Assembly (NCBI RefSeq): GCF_030445035.2
Contig: NC_080694.1
Coordinates: forward strand, 69,455,147 to 69,519,146
DNA from: Dasypus novemcinctus
Taxonomy: Eukaryota > Chordata > Mammalia > Cingulata > Dasypodidae
Length of the DNA: 64,000 nucleotides
Direction of reading: 5' to 3'
Shown: positions 1 through 11,520 of the stretch, one piece after another
Layout of the letters: every line of letters begins with the position of its first letter
How positions within the stretch are numbered: position 1 is the stretch's first letter
The notes under the pieces: model-generated
What the model was told of the DNA's origin: nothing
Seen by the model: only the letters and a program-made list of their open reading frames with translations
Databases searched by the model: none
Program-made: the position numbers and the translations under genes

Positions 1-820
1 CCTGATTTCCCTTCTCTCCACATTTTTCTTTGTACTTTGATCATGTTTAGAGATATTTGTTCCTTTTTTTAAACAATGAGTTTTACTGATACATAATAAT
101 AAAGCATAAGTCCATCCAAAGTGTACAATCAGTGGCATTTGGTACAATCACATACTTGTGCATTCATCACTCCAGTCATTCCTAGGGCACCTTCATTATT
201 CCAGCAACAATAATGACAATACTGATAAACAAAAAACCAACAACCAAACAAACAAACAACACTCATCAGCTCTCAATTTCTACGCTTCCCCTCCTGGACA
301 TAGCTGCTATTGTTTTCTTCTCTCTAGTTTATTTGTATTTATATTTTGTAAAAACAGGCTTGTATATGCAATATCACCCATATTAGTATGTTACATGTGG
401 TTTCACTATGTTAGAGTCCCATGTTACACTTTTTAGCTTTCTTTCTAGTAATATAACTGTACATAGACTTTCCCTTTCAACCACTGTCATTGCCATATAA
501 TAGCTTTGCTGGTCACAAATAGCACAATGTGCTCTCACCATTTCCATTCATTTCCAAAGATTTACAAACAACCTTTTTACAAATTCTGCAGAGATTAACC
601 ATCAGCTTTCTATTCTCTACCCTCATTCTCTTTTCTGGTGGCCTATATTCTAATTATTAATTCCATGAGTTTACACAATATATTTAGTTCATAATGATGC
701 AATCATACAGTATTTGTCATTTTGCGTCTGACATGCTTCACTCAACATAATGTCTTCCAGGTTCATCTATGTTGTCTTATGCTTTAGGACTTCGTTTCTT
801 TTTATCATAGGGCCATTTTT
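1..820 (-). mobile_element. Old L1 3' region, antisense
   Basis: Reads as the antisense of an L1 3' end, with the typical phrase ttcactcaacataatgtctt followed by 'ccaggttcatctatgttgtc' near 731-775. The same phrase recurs at 4100-4140 and 24030-24070. It is degenerate with no usable ORF. Its left end lies outside the window. Confidence 0.7.
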
Positions 821-866
821 AAAAGTCTTTGTCGGGTGTGTCCCAGGCTTGCTCCTCCTTGTGGAT

Positions 867-1283
867 GGTTTCTTTTTTTAAATTTATTTATTTATATTTA
901 TTTCTCTCCCCTTCCCCCACCTGTTGTCTGCTCTCTGTGCCCATTTGCTATGTGCTCTTTGTCCACTTGCATTCTTGTCAGAGGCACTGGGAATCTATGT
1001 CTCTTTTTGCTGCATCATCTTGCTGCGTCAGCTCTCCGTGTGTACACTGCCACTCCTGGGCAGGCTGTGCTTTTTTAATGTGGGGCGGCTCTCCTTGAGG
1101 GGTGCACTCCTTGCTTGTGGGGCTCCCCTATGCGGGGGAACCCCTGCGTGGCAGGGCACTCCTTGCATGCATCAACACTGCGCATGGGCCAGCTCCACAT
1201 GGGTCAAGGAGGCCTGGGGTTTGAACCGTGGACCTCCCATGTGGTAGAGGGAAGCCCTATCCATTGGGCCAAGCCTGCTTCCC
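867..1283 (-). mobile_element. DAS SINE, near full length
   Basis: Antisense armadillo tRNA SINE: A/T-rich tail at the left (ttaaatttatttatttatat), then the body with ttgtctgctctctgtgccc, and the tRNA head at the right with ggtttgaaccgtggacctcc (B box complement) ending cctgcttccc. ORFs crossing it are fortuitous. No clear target-site duplication was found. Confidence 0.9.
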
Positions 1284-1289
1284 ATGAGG

Positions 1290-1860
1290 CCTCTGATTCT
1301 TAATCTAGTGTTAGGAGAAGAGCTTTCCTTGTCTGCCATGAGCTAAGGAAGAAAAGAGAAAGTACCTTTCCCTTCTTTGAAGACTGGCCTGTGCTAGGGT
1401 CTCCCCCAAGGCTTATCCACTCAATGACCTTAGAGAACAGCTCAAGGTCACAGTGCAGGGGCCCTGGTTGGGTCTGCACCTGCACCCTTTTGGGCCCTCA
1501 CATGTGTCCCTGGACTTCCTCATGTACACAACTCTGAAGTCCCCTTTCCTCAAGGAAACAGTTTTTCTCACAGCCTGGGCTGCACCGTGTCCTCCAGCCG
1601 CCCACCAGCAGTCCCTCTACTGCCTCCCGGCAGTGTCTTGTGCAGGAGCCTCTGCTCTGCCTTTTCCACTCAGGGCAAGTTCTGGGTGGGTCCCTCACCC
1701 GCCGGTAGACTGGGCAAGGCTTATGTGCTCCAGTATGTGCGCAATTACGACCCTGCTCCCTCCAGACCCCTCACAGAGAGTGGGGGGTGACTTCCTGCTG
1801 AGCAGTGAGGGGCAGGGGCCACCAGGAACCCAAGTCTTACTGCTTCAGGTTGACTCTTTC
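1290..1860. other. GC-rich unrecognised segment
   Basis: A roughly 570 bp stretch with much higher GC than its AT-rich neighbours, between a DAS SINE and an L1 end. It holds a 144-codon open frame on the plus strand (1453-1887) and a 67-codon one (1587-1790), neither recognisable. It could be a decayed retrocopy, an old repeat or unique sequence. It is followed by a T-rich run at 1857-1875. Confidence 0.35.
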
Positions 1861-1939
1861 TTTCTTTTTTTTTTAATACCAGAATAAGCAATTGTAGGGA
1901 ATTTATTATTTGTTTTACTTTTTATTATCTTTTTTTACC

Positions 1940-3362
1940 CGTTTCTTTTTTCTTCTCTTTTATTAAATTCTTTTTTAAAAATGATATATAGATCACACAA
2001 AATGTACATTAAAAACTAAGAGTTTCCCATATATCCCCACTCCCCATCCTTCTCTCTACTCCTCCTCCCACATCAACAATCTCTTTCATCAGTGTGGCAC
2101 ATTCATTGCATTTAAAAACAAAGATTTATTTTTTTACTTACTCTCTTTTGTTGAGTCATCATCTTGCTGCATGACTTATTGTGCAGGCACGGGATCACCT
2201 CACAGGCACTGGCTCACCATGTGGGCACCTGGCTCACTGCAAGGGGACTGGCTCACCATGCAGGCATGCTTTCTCTTCTTCTTTTTCACCAGGAAGCCCC
2301 AAGGAACAAACCTATGTCCTCCCATATGGTAGGCGCAGACCTTATCTCTTGAGCCTCATCCGCTTTCCTCATTGCATTTGATGAATACATTTTGGAGCAC
2401 TGCTACACCACATGGATTATAGTTTATATTGTATTCCAGTCCATAACGTCTTGCATCTGTCCCTGCAATATCAGTCAGAACAACTCCAAGTCCTGAACAT
2501 GCACCCATATCACACCTCTTCTTCCCTCTCCCTGCCCTCAGCAACTCCCATGGCCACTGTCTCCACATTAATGATACAGTTTATTCCATTGCTAGTAACA
2601 ATTATTCTATAGTAGATTACCAATAAGCCCACTCTAATCCATATTTTATTCCTCCATCCTGTAGACCCTGGGATGGCGATGTCCACTCCACCTCTAACTC
2701 AAGAGGGGCCTTAGATCCCACAATGTTGATAGATGGGATTATCCTGCTTGCAGTTGTAGACACTCTTGGTTCCCTGGTGTGGTTGTTGAACATCCTCACC
2801 TCCCTGTTAGCTGACCTGGGTAAGTCCAATGAACCAGAGAGTAGGTGCTGCAACTCTGCTGAGGCTAAGGGCCCAGATGACACATGATCAGTCCAGAGAT
2901 TCAAGTTTCCTGAGTATACACCAACTCCAGTGCCAACCATAGGTTGAGGAAAAGTGACAGAAGAGGAATGTGTAGAGAGGTCACATCTGAGTCCAACTTC
3001 ATCACACTCAGGAGCACAAATTCCAAAGTAGGGCCCCAATGGCAAGGCACTGAACTCCAGAAACATCTGTCATGACCATAGGACCTGGGTGTCTCTGTAG
3101 CTCTCAGGAGCACCACTACCTTGGGTTGTATCTGCTATGGCTGTCTCTGGGATTCTGCTGAGACATATGCATAAGCACGACCCCTCTGAAGACTTCCTGA
3201 CTCAGTTTGAAGTCTCTTAGCCACATAAACTCATTTGTGTTTACCATTCCCCCCTATTATTCAAGGTCTTTTTCTAGTTACATCACCAGCTGGTGCTTGG
3301 TAGTAATCCCTCGGCACCAGGGAAGCTCGGTTGCCTTTTCTTGGTACCTTGATGGTCACATG
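1940..3362 (-). mobile_element. Young-type L1 3' UTR fragment, antisense, SINE-interrupted
   Basis: Antisense of the long armadillo L1 3' UTR: the 3' terminal segment (tagatcacacaaaatgtac, then 'ccccactccccatcc', 'cacatcaacaatctctttcat') through 'ccaccagctggtgcttggtagtaatccc'. It aligns by eye with copies at 11540, 41760 and 47520. A SINE is nested at 2114-2368. ORFs in it are not genes. Confidence 0.85.
2114..2368 (-). mobile_element. DAS-related SINE nested in L1, with target-site duplication
   Basis: A/T tail aaaaacaaagatttattttt, body and a tRNA head ending ttgagcctcatccgctttcc. It is flanked by tcattgcattt at 2103-2113 and 2369-2379. Removing it restores the uninterrupted L1 phrase 'cattcattgcatttgatgaatac', so it inserted after the L1. 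Its body differs from the common long DAS type, suggesting another subfamily. Confidence 0.8.
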
Positions 3363-4330
3363 GGCTTATTCTTTTTGGTTTTTGTTTTAACAATAATAAA
3401 AATTATTTTTAGAGAATTTTTAGACTTACAGAAAAATTACACTGAAAATATAGGGAATTCCTATATAACCCGCCCCCTTGCCACACACACAATTTCCCCT
3501 ATTATTACACTAGTGTGGTACATTTGTTGACCCTATATTGAAGCATTGCTACACCAATCAAAGTCTATAGTTTAAATTATGGTTTACACTTTGTGCTTTA
3601 CAGTTTTATAGGCTCTGAGGAATGTATACTGTCATGTGTCCATCTTTGTAGTATCATGGTGAACAGTTTCACTGCCCTAAAAATGCCCTGTGTTCCCCCT
3701 GTTCACCCCTCCCCTCTGAACCCCTGGACACCACTATCTTTATATCAGTGTTACAAGTTCTTCCCTTAACACAAGATAACTACAGTAACAATAAATCTAC
3801 TTTGGTCCTGGTTACACTCCTCCTTTATGTTTGTTCATTCCTCAATCTTGATATTACAGTTTAATATATTCCCTTCTAATCATATTCTGATATATATTTC
3901 ATCACTGCCAATTGCATTTGCAATGCTATCCTACCATCACCATCCTCCCTTACCAAAACATTTCCAACTAGGAATGTTGTATATTTTAAGCCTTTACTTC
4001 CTACTTCCTGGTAACCTGTAATTTAGATTCTGACTCTGAGTCTGTTTATTCTAACTGGTTCAAAACAATGAGATCATACAATAGTTGTCCTTTTGTGTTT
4101 GGCTTTTTTTCACTCAACATGATGTCTTCCAGGTTCCTGTATATTGTCTTGTGTATCATGACGTCATTTCTTTTTACAGCTGAATAATATCCCATGGTAC
4201 ATATGTACCACATTTATTTATCCATTCATTGGTTAAATGACACTTGGATTGCTTCCATCTTTTGGCATTTGTGAATAATGTCGCAATGGATATTGATGTG
4301 CAAATATCTGTTAAGTTCTTTACATGCCAA
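3363..4330 (-). mobile_element. Older L1 3' UTR and 3' ORF2 remnant, antisense
   Basis: Begins with ttttagagaatttttagact and continues through antisense L1 3' UTR sequence into the antisense ORF2 end ('tcactcaacatgatgtcttcc', 'acagctgaataatatccca', 'tttggcatttgtgaataatg'). It is more diverged than the element to its left. There is no coding capacity. Confidence 0.7.
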
Positions 4331-4424
4331 ATGAGGTTTTGAGGATAAAGTTTGTGAAAGTTCTTGCGGATGTTCTTGGTTCATATTGAATTCTAAAAGC
4401 TATAATCGTTTATATGGTTAAACT

Positions 4425-4600
4425 GTTCTACATGATACTACAATGATGGAAACATGGCAGTACACATTTCTCAAAGCCTATACAATTGTAAAGCACAAAA
4501 TGTAAATTATAATTTAAGCTACAGACTTAGTTTAGTGTAGCAATGCTTCCATATAGTTTCAACAATTGTAATTATCCCTCATTCTCTTCATTTTTCAGAG
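4425..4600 (+). mobile_element. Old L1M 3' UTR fragment
   Basis: Contains the sense-strand signature of old mammalian L1 3' ends: a 'gatactacaatgatggaaacatg' type phrase, then 'acatttctcaaagcctata' and 'caattgtaattatccctc'. It is heavily decayed. The following sequence, to about 5035, is unrecognised. Confidence 0.5.
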
Positions 4601-5035
4601 TGGTAAATTTAGTGTTTCTCTTAAATTTTACATAATAAAAAATTGTACAAACATACCTGTGTATGCAAAAAATAACCCATAAACACAATGTACAGATTGA
4701 ACTGATAAACCTCAGGACAGGAGATGACTGGCTCCGCCCAAATGGCTTGATTACAGAAGGTACTCAGCTCATTTGGACCACTTAAGGGGGTCTTTGGTTG
4801 GGAGTTAAGAGGCCGTGCAGTTTTAGATATAATGGTCCTTGCAGGCCAGGAATCCAGCCTTCAGCCCTGCACTGGAAATCCATCCACAAATAGTCACACA
4901 ACTTGTATGTGCACAACTTCCTGACAGTAAAGTCAGATGCATAAGAGGTAGCCTCTTTCCTATAATCAGTACAACTTACATACTTCTATTGAGATGAAAG
5001 ATGCTGCATTGTAACATCTAGCTTCAGGCTTCTTT
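4600..5035. other. Unrecognised intergenic sequence
   Basis: No ORF, RNA gene or repeat could be named. Composition is mixed, with a moderately GC-rich part at 4715-4880. Confidence 0.3.
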
Positions 5036-5765
5036 TTTAAACATATACTTAAATTTTTTTTTTATGAAGATACTTTAGATTACATAAATATACATAAAAA
5101 ATATAGGGGATTTCCATATGTCCCGCTTCCTGCCCCTTCCACATTTTTCCCATGTCAACAACATCTTTCATTAGTGTGGTATATTTGTTATAATGGATTA
5201 ACATGTTTTGGAGCCTTGCCACTGAGTGTGGATTATAGTTTACACTGTAGTTTACATTCTCTCCTGCACAGGTTTGTAAGTTTTGACAAGATACAAAGGG
5301 CCTGTGTCTGTCATTGCAATGTCATTCAGGACAATTCCATTCCAATGTCCCGAAAGTGCCCCATATTACCCTTATTTTTCCCTCTTCCTCCCCTCAGAAC
5401 CTCCAGTGGCCATCGCCTCCACATCAATGATAAAAGATCTTGCATTGCTAGAATCACAATAACTCTCTAGTAGAATACCAGTAAGTCTACACTAGTCTGT
5501 CGTTCATTCCCCAATCCTGAGGATTCTGGGCTGGTGATGCTCACTCTGCCTCTAAGTGAGAGGGGGCTTAGATCCCATGGGCCAGGTGGATGGGACTGTC
5601 TTGCTAGCAGTTGCACACTCTCTCTGGTCCTTGGGAAGTTTGTTGTCCACCATCATCTTTTTATTTGTCCTGGGTGAGTCCAATGAACTGGAGAGTAGGT
5701 GTTGCAGCTCTGTTGAGATTTTGTTTAAATTCTGAGAATAACACAGACTAAGTATATTCACCATG
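5036..5765 (-). mobile_element. Old L1 3' UTR, antisense
   Basis: Starts at the L1 3' terminus (agattacataaatatacata, 'taggggatttccatatgtccc', 'caacaacatctttcattagtgtggt') and runs through the same 3' UTR order as 28300-29000. It is diverged from the young copies. The 98- and 70-codon ORFs here are fortuitous. Confidence 0.75.
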
Positions 5766-5774
5766 GTTTAATTT

Positions 5775-5868
5775 TTTTCCCTTTTTTTAGGAGGTACTGG
5801 GGATGGAACCTGGGACCTTATACATGGGAAGTAGGCACTCAACCACTTGAGTTATATCTGCTTCCCTG
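5775..5868 (-). mobile_element. Short DAS-type SINE unit
   Basis: Shows ggaggtactggggatggaac, 'ctgggaccttatacatgggaag', 'caggcactcaaccacttgag'-like tRNA head and a final tctgcttccct. It is the antisense short tRNA SINE pattern seen also at 16385, 22735 and 43447. Confidence 0.75.
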
Positions 5869-5874
5869 AATTTT

Positions 5875-6110
5875 AATAAATTTAACTTTAAATAAAGTTT
5901 TATTACAAAATAAAGAAATATACAAGGCCCTTTCCTCTACCCCCCACCCCCCCAGTGAGTTAAGGTGAATATTCTTGTAACTAACAACCAGGTCAAGAAA
6001 ATAGCACATTGCCAGCCACCCCAGGAGCTCCTTGAGCCCCAGCCCAGTCTCAACCTTCTTAACCCTTTCTTGTTCCTCAGAGTTTTTATTATTCTGTCCT
6101 TTTTAGTTAT
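5875..6110 (-). mobile_element. Ancient L1M 3' end, antisense
   Basis: Antisense ancient L1 3' UTR phrase 'taactaacaaccaggtcaag' followed by aaatagcacattgccagcca and a C-rich tract at 5938-5952. It is short and decayed. Confidence 0.45.
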
Positions 6111-7085
6111 AACCTCCTTGCATTTTAATAGCTTAATCATCCAAAATTGTATCCTTAGAAAACCTTGTTTATTTGGCTCATTATAAAACTTTGATATATC
6201 TTTAACTTTCTTTGAATATTCTATTATCAACAAATATACTCCTAGAATTCTTTTCCTGGACTGAACACATAGAGGACATGAACCTGTTTTTGGCACTGCC
6301 TGTGCTTTAACGACCTCTCTTTGCTCTCCACTGGATACAGAGAGGCTATGAAATTCCTCCAATTACTGAGCTCACAAGTGGACACTGTATTCCAGGTGCA
6401 CTACACCAAGGGGAAAACAGAACAAGTAGACCTGCTCACATTTTCTAAAATATGTTAGCAAGTGAGAAACATTGTCTCAATTTAAGCTTTGGATCATGTG
6501 AGGTTCCAGGAAGTTTTATTAGAAATGCCAGGAATTATATTTTTTGTCATTAAATGTTGTGAACCCAAATATAAGACTTTCATTTTGACTTTTTTTAAAA
6601 AGAAAACACTTTCCAAGGTGATTTCAGCCATGGGTCTTAATTTTTAGATACTATTTTGAATTTACTTTAAAAGTGAATGTGATTTAAAAACCGAGACAAA
6701 GCTTCGGACGTGAAGAAATAGATGGTAAAAAAGATGCATGTGCTATATTTTAATTGGAGCTTAGTTCTTCATTTCTCATTGTGTGGATTGCAGGCCCAGA
6801 AATATAATCCTTTTGTCCTATAAATTCCTCTGTGAAATATGTGAAATATAGTAGAGATGAACCTAGCCATGTTTAGACATAACTTGGATGTATACAAATA
6901 TGTGGAGGGAAAATTAGGAACATTAAATCTCACAGCTGTATAGAATTGTGTAAAAAATAAAAATATATTTCATAGATATTTTATTAAGTATGAAGAGGTA
7001 TTAGCTCTAGCCAACCAATGTCAAGCAGCAAAAGGCAATATAAAAATCAGTAAGACCCCAGAATCTGTGATTTTATTAGAGCTCA
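6111..7085. other. Intergenic sequence, nothing recognised
   Basis: AT-rich and without any supported gene. The 141-codon minus-strand ORF at 5937-6362 overlaps the L1 remnant and resembles no known protein. Confidence 0.4.
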
Positions 7086-7089
7086 ACCT

Positions 7090-7245
7090 TGGTCACTTCT
7101 TCAGTGTATGAACTTGGACAAGATAATTAACTTCCTCGAGTCTCATTTTCCTTATCTATAAAATTGTTATTTTGATAAAACCTGCTTGATAGAATTGTTG
7201 TAAGGATTAAATGCACAATGTTTGGCATTCAGTAATTTCAAAGTC
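7090..7245 (+). mobile_element. MIR element
   Basis: Carries the MIR core: gaacttggacaagataatta, then 'cctcgagtctcattttccttatctataaaat' and 'gttgtaaggattaaatgcac'. MIR is an ancient mammalian tRNA SINE. This copy is diverged but unmistakable. Confidence 0.85.
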
Positions 7246-7249
7246 CACT

Positions 7250-8280
7250 AACTGCTCTTGCTGAAACTTGCTGATAGCACAGTAAATTATACATATTTAT
7301 TTACATATTGCCTTTCACTTTTTTGCTTTCGTGTTAGGCTGAGGCCAGTGTTATTCATCATCCACTTTCTATGCTGTGTCTTCTTCCGTTGGAGATTATA
7401 GAGAATACTTAGCACATATAAAAAGATAAGAACATATTCATATTTTCATGATAGAAGAATTCATAGCTGCTATGCTCTCATGTAGTCCAAACATACCCAT
7501 GGTTTCAATATGAAGATTCGTCATTTCTCTAAGACTGTAAAGAAGTCCTTATTTCACGTGAATGTTGGAGAAATACTAGCTGTGGGCTGGTGGAAGAGTT
7601 GAAGTAGATTTGGTTAAACATGATTTGTAGATTATTTGTATTCCTTTAATATCTATTCTTGTTAGACTTACGTATAGGTTGATTTCTGTCTATTTAACAA
7701 GGAGTGCACTACATTGGTAGTTGTGTACTCAAAGAATTTTTAAGACAAAATATTTATGTACAGCTCTGAAGGCAATGGCCAGTGGCTTAGACCTTGGGGA
7801 CTGCTGTCCCACAGAGGATATTAAACAAATCCTTGACTATGGCCAGAATTCTATCCAAATAGCAATTTTGTGAAAAGTTCTCCTAAGAAATTAGGATTCA
7901 CCTTCTCTTTATTAGATTTCTTCAATGGGAATTAATTTCAGAGAAGAATTTAATTAATGATTATATTAAACATTGCTGAATTGGGAAACTATGAAATAAA
8001 CCATATCTGTAAACATTAAGACACTAAATGGAAGCATGGTTTATTTAATAGATATCAGCAAAGTGGAGAGACACAGGCAGTTAGTTCTGTAGCTGTTCTG
8101 TCCATAATGCAGAAAATATTGGGTTGAAAAGAAATCTGTGGCCCTTAGGGGTAGTCAAAAGATGAGTAATTGTAATTCTAGGTTCATGAATCACATCATT
8201 TTTCATTACTAATTAATTTAAAAATACTGTGAACACCCTTGAGACTTCCACTCAGCTCAAGGACTGGAGCCTTACAGTTC
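7250..8280. other. Intergenic sequence, nothing recognised
   Basis: AT-rich, with stop codons in all frames and no repeat that I can name. Confidence 0.4.
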
Positions 8281-8289
8281 TAAGTTGGT

Positions 8290-8768
8290 CATGCTGGATT
8301 TTGAATTTTGGCCTGGGTAGAGGTCAGGTGTGGTCGAAGGGAAAACCAGGCCCCAGAGAGAGGGGGTGGCCATGAGGGGTCGACCAGAAGCACGTTGGTC
8401 TGGGAGGCGGGGGGAGGAGGCGGAGCTCAGCCAGCAGGTGGGGAACGCACAGCAGGGCGAGAGGGACAAGGCCTTGAACCTCTTTTGTGGTCTGAGGGGA
8501 GGTGAGCAGGTTCCCTGGGGAGTCAAGGATTGGTTAGTTTAAGGAAAATGGCAAGACCAGGGCAAGGGGTTGGGTTCTGAGGGTGGAGGGACGGTGAGCT
8601 GTGGGTTTGGGTGTGGCATGTGGGTGCTGTGGGTGGGAGCTGCAGATGTGGGTGTGGGCTCCGTGGGAAGTGACGCCCCCGCGCTGAAGAGCTGCTCATG
8701 AACCAGGACGTAGGTGGGAGCGTAGGCCAGAGGTTTAGCAAAGAGAGGTGGACGCCAGGGCAGGCAAA
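8290..8768. other. GC-rich island, possible decayed retrocopy or CpG-rich element
   Basis: About 480 bp of strongly G-rich plus-strand sequence with scattered CpGs inside AT-rich DNA, with sharp borders. At the right border it passes into aaaaaaatttttagtaataa. Several 65-91 codon frames exist on both strands (for example 8272-8526 minus and 8523-8798 minus). They look like by-products of GC-rich composition and none is recognisable. Confidence 0.4.
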
Positions 8769-9796
8769 AAAATTTTTAGTAATAACACTTACCAACAACT
8801 TCCAGCTACCACATGCCTCTCCACTCTCCCTCTTCCTACCTGCCCCACTGGGGCAATTGCCATCTTGAATTTGTATTCACCACACACTTATTTTAGAAAA
8901 TAATTTATATGCTAACATGCACACTTACAGACATGAATGCCTAAATAACATGTATTTTAAGGATACCATTTTATACGCTCTTCTAGGACTTTCATTTCTC
9001 ACTTAACACTTTCTTCTAAGAGTCACTCAATATCTTTTGCGCGCTATTGTCTTTTAATTTTCATTTTTGGGTAATACTCTGTTATGCAACCATGACAGCT
9101 ATTGTATCTGTTACCATGTTGAGCATGTGTGGTGGTTACTCTTGTTGGCTTTATGAAAGCTGATAGAGGAACATTTTTTGGGTGTGTCGGTTGGAGCGCA
9201 TATGCAAGAACATCCTTAGGGAAATACTTAGGGGAGGAATTTCTGCTTATGAAGTCTTTAAATATTTAATTTTACAAACTCTTTTCTCTAATGGTGGCTG
9301 TATTGAAATTTACGCCCTCCTAGTTATGTGTAATAGATCTACATCTTCTCCAAAACTGGGTGCCTGGTGTTACAGGCTTTAAATTGTCACCAACAAAGAG
9401 TGTAGATTCTGTCTAACCGTGTCCATGGTCTTCATTTCCTTAGTAACTACTGAGGTTGAATATATCTTCATATCGTTATTGCAGTAGATAATTACCTTTC
9501 TTTATAAATCCTGTTTGTAGAATCTGACAATTTTTCTATTGCATATCTTGTCTTTTTTATCTTATCAATTCATAGGCCCTCTTATTTTTACTTGCTTTTA
9601 ATTCTTTTTCTCTTATGTGCCTTGCAAATATTTTCTCTAAGTTTATTGCTTGACTTTTTATTTTAAAAAATATTTTTTAAAAATCTTGATGATCAGAAGT
9701 TTTCAATTACATAGAAGAATTTATTAGTATTTTTTTTCTAGGTGTTAAGAAATCCTTCCCTATCCCAGAGTCAGAATGATATTATTCTGACTATAA

Positions 9797-9820
9797 TATT
9801 CCTAATATATTATAGGAATA
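9797..9820. repeat. AT-rich hairpin
   Basis: Perfect 8-bp arms tattccta and taggaata separated by an 8-nt loop, inside a wider run of 'ataata' and 'atatta' words (9777-9850). Probably a simple AT-rich tract within an old L1. Confidence 0.5.
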
Positions 9821-9884
9821 ATATATAGGATATTATAAATAATATCCACCAATTTTTTCCCCAAATTCTACTCAATTTATTCAT

Positions 9885-10188
9885 TTTTTAAAAAGATATT
9901 ACATTAAAAAAATATGAGGTCCCCATTCACCCCCAAAACCCCCACCCCACCACTCCCCCCACAGTAACACTCTCCCCCATCATCATGTCACATCCATTGC
10001 GTCTGGTGAGTACATCTCTGGGCATCGCTGCACCCCATGTCCCGTGTTCCACAGCATAGCCCACACTCTCCCACGTTCCATCCAGTGGGCCATGGGAGGA
10101 CATACAACATCGGGCAATTGTCCCTGGGGCACCACCCAGGACAACTCCAAGTCCCCATAATGCCTCCACATCTCTTCTCTTTCTCCAC
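9885..10188 (-). mobile_element. Young L1 3' end, 5'-truncated, antisense
   Basis: Antisense of the last 300 bp of the armadillo L1: tattacattaaaaaaatatg, a C-rich tract, 'catcatcatgtcacatccattgcgtctggtgagtac' and 'cccaggacaactccaag'. It is closely similar to the 3' ends at 22000-22070 and 38580-38690. The three overlapping 66-94 codon ORFs are fortuitous. Confidence 0.85.
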
Positions 10189-11520
10189 CTATATTATTTC
10201 CTAAAAGTTTTAAAATTATATACTTATTCCTTGCAGTTAATTTCTGTGTATGGTTTAGGGTATGCATCTTAATATCATAGACTGTTAACCAAACTGCACA
10301 TTAATTTATTGAAATATTTTTTTTCTTTGTTGATGCCATGATACTTCTTTCATATATCAACTCTCTAGGAGTGTGTTTATGTGTGTATATGTGTCTGTGT
10401 GTGTTTGTCACTATGTAGGTATGTTTCTGGTCTTTGTATACTGCTCCATTGCTGAATTTCTCATTGCCTCTTCCAATACCATCTTGTATCAGTTATTATG
10501 TATTTGTTACGAGTCTCAGTATCTGATAGGGTAGGAGGCTCCCTAAATTCCTCTTCAGAAGTGTCTTGGCCATTTCCAAACCTTCGCCAATCCATAAATA
10601 TTATGGCCTCACCTTATCGAATATCAAAAAAGTCACTTTTCTCTATTGCTATTGGATTGGCACCATAGATCAATTTAGAGAGAACAGACATTTTTATCAT
10701 ATTAAATATTTCTACTTTTAAAAATTGTTTTTCTTAATTTTAAAACTTTGATTATCCAAGGAAGAAGAGAGCATTTTCCCATAAGTTCAGCCAACTTGTC
10801 CCAAGGTCTCTATTTGGTGCTAGGTGTCATGGGAGATTAGGATGGGAGTTGACTTTGATATTTCAGAATTTGACAATACAGTATGTTTGATAACACACCT
10901 AGATGTCTTCTATTCTCAGTTGTTTTAATAACAAAGAATTCACTAGATGAGTAATTGAAGGAACTATACTAGAGGACTGAGAATGTCGTGCACATCACTC
11001 TGAAGAATTCTTTATTAGGGCGTCCACAGCCCCCTATATTGAACACTCAATACATTACTGCCAATAAGACATTTTTAGATTTCACAATGTTCATTTATTG
11101 AGGAGATTTAAGGCCTGTGTAACTTATGATATATACCTGAAATAAAATAGAAGTATACTAATTGTGCAGATTTATACATATATTTAGGACCTTTGCTAAG
11201 TGAAAACAGTTTGGAAGGAATTTTTTTTTGTCTTTATATATTTTCAGTCTGTCATAATGTGTGACTATACAACGTTTCACACTTGAAGCAGTTTTGTGGA
11301 AATTTAATATGCCTGAGTATTCTGATGCAGGATCATTATGAAATGTTTCTAAGCTGTATTTATAAGTCAAATATATTTAAGAGTTTTTCTCTGCAAAAAC
11401 AAAGCAGGTAGATATGCATGAAAAATGATGTCAGTCCAAGAGTCTGTTTATTTCCATAAGAGTCAAATGATATAAAATAGATTTCATATGGATATTTGGA
11501 TTCAAGGGTATTGAAAGTCA

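Larger units (their letters stand above)
8790..10760 (-). mobile_element. Old L1, antisense, with a nested young L1 end
   Basis: Antisense L1 sequence decayed throughout: 3' portion at 8790-9100, and ORF2-like antisense phrases near 10430-10640 ('ctttgtatactgctccattg', 'gtaggaggctccctaaattc'). It is interrupted by a younger L1 3' end at about 9885-10188. Confidence 0.55.

Noticed and set aside
2617..3066. 149-codon minus-strand ORF
   Set aside because: This is L1 3' UTR sequence in sense, with no protein similarity and parallel frames in the other copies.
8272..8798. Overlapping ORFs on both strands in the GC-rich island
   Set aside because: GC-rich sequence lacks stops on both strands. No start context, splice signals or homology were recognised.
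10365..10420. TG-rich stretch considered as a microsatellite or Z-DNA site
   Set aside because: The TG runs are short and interrupted, lying inside an old L1.
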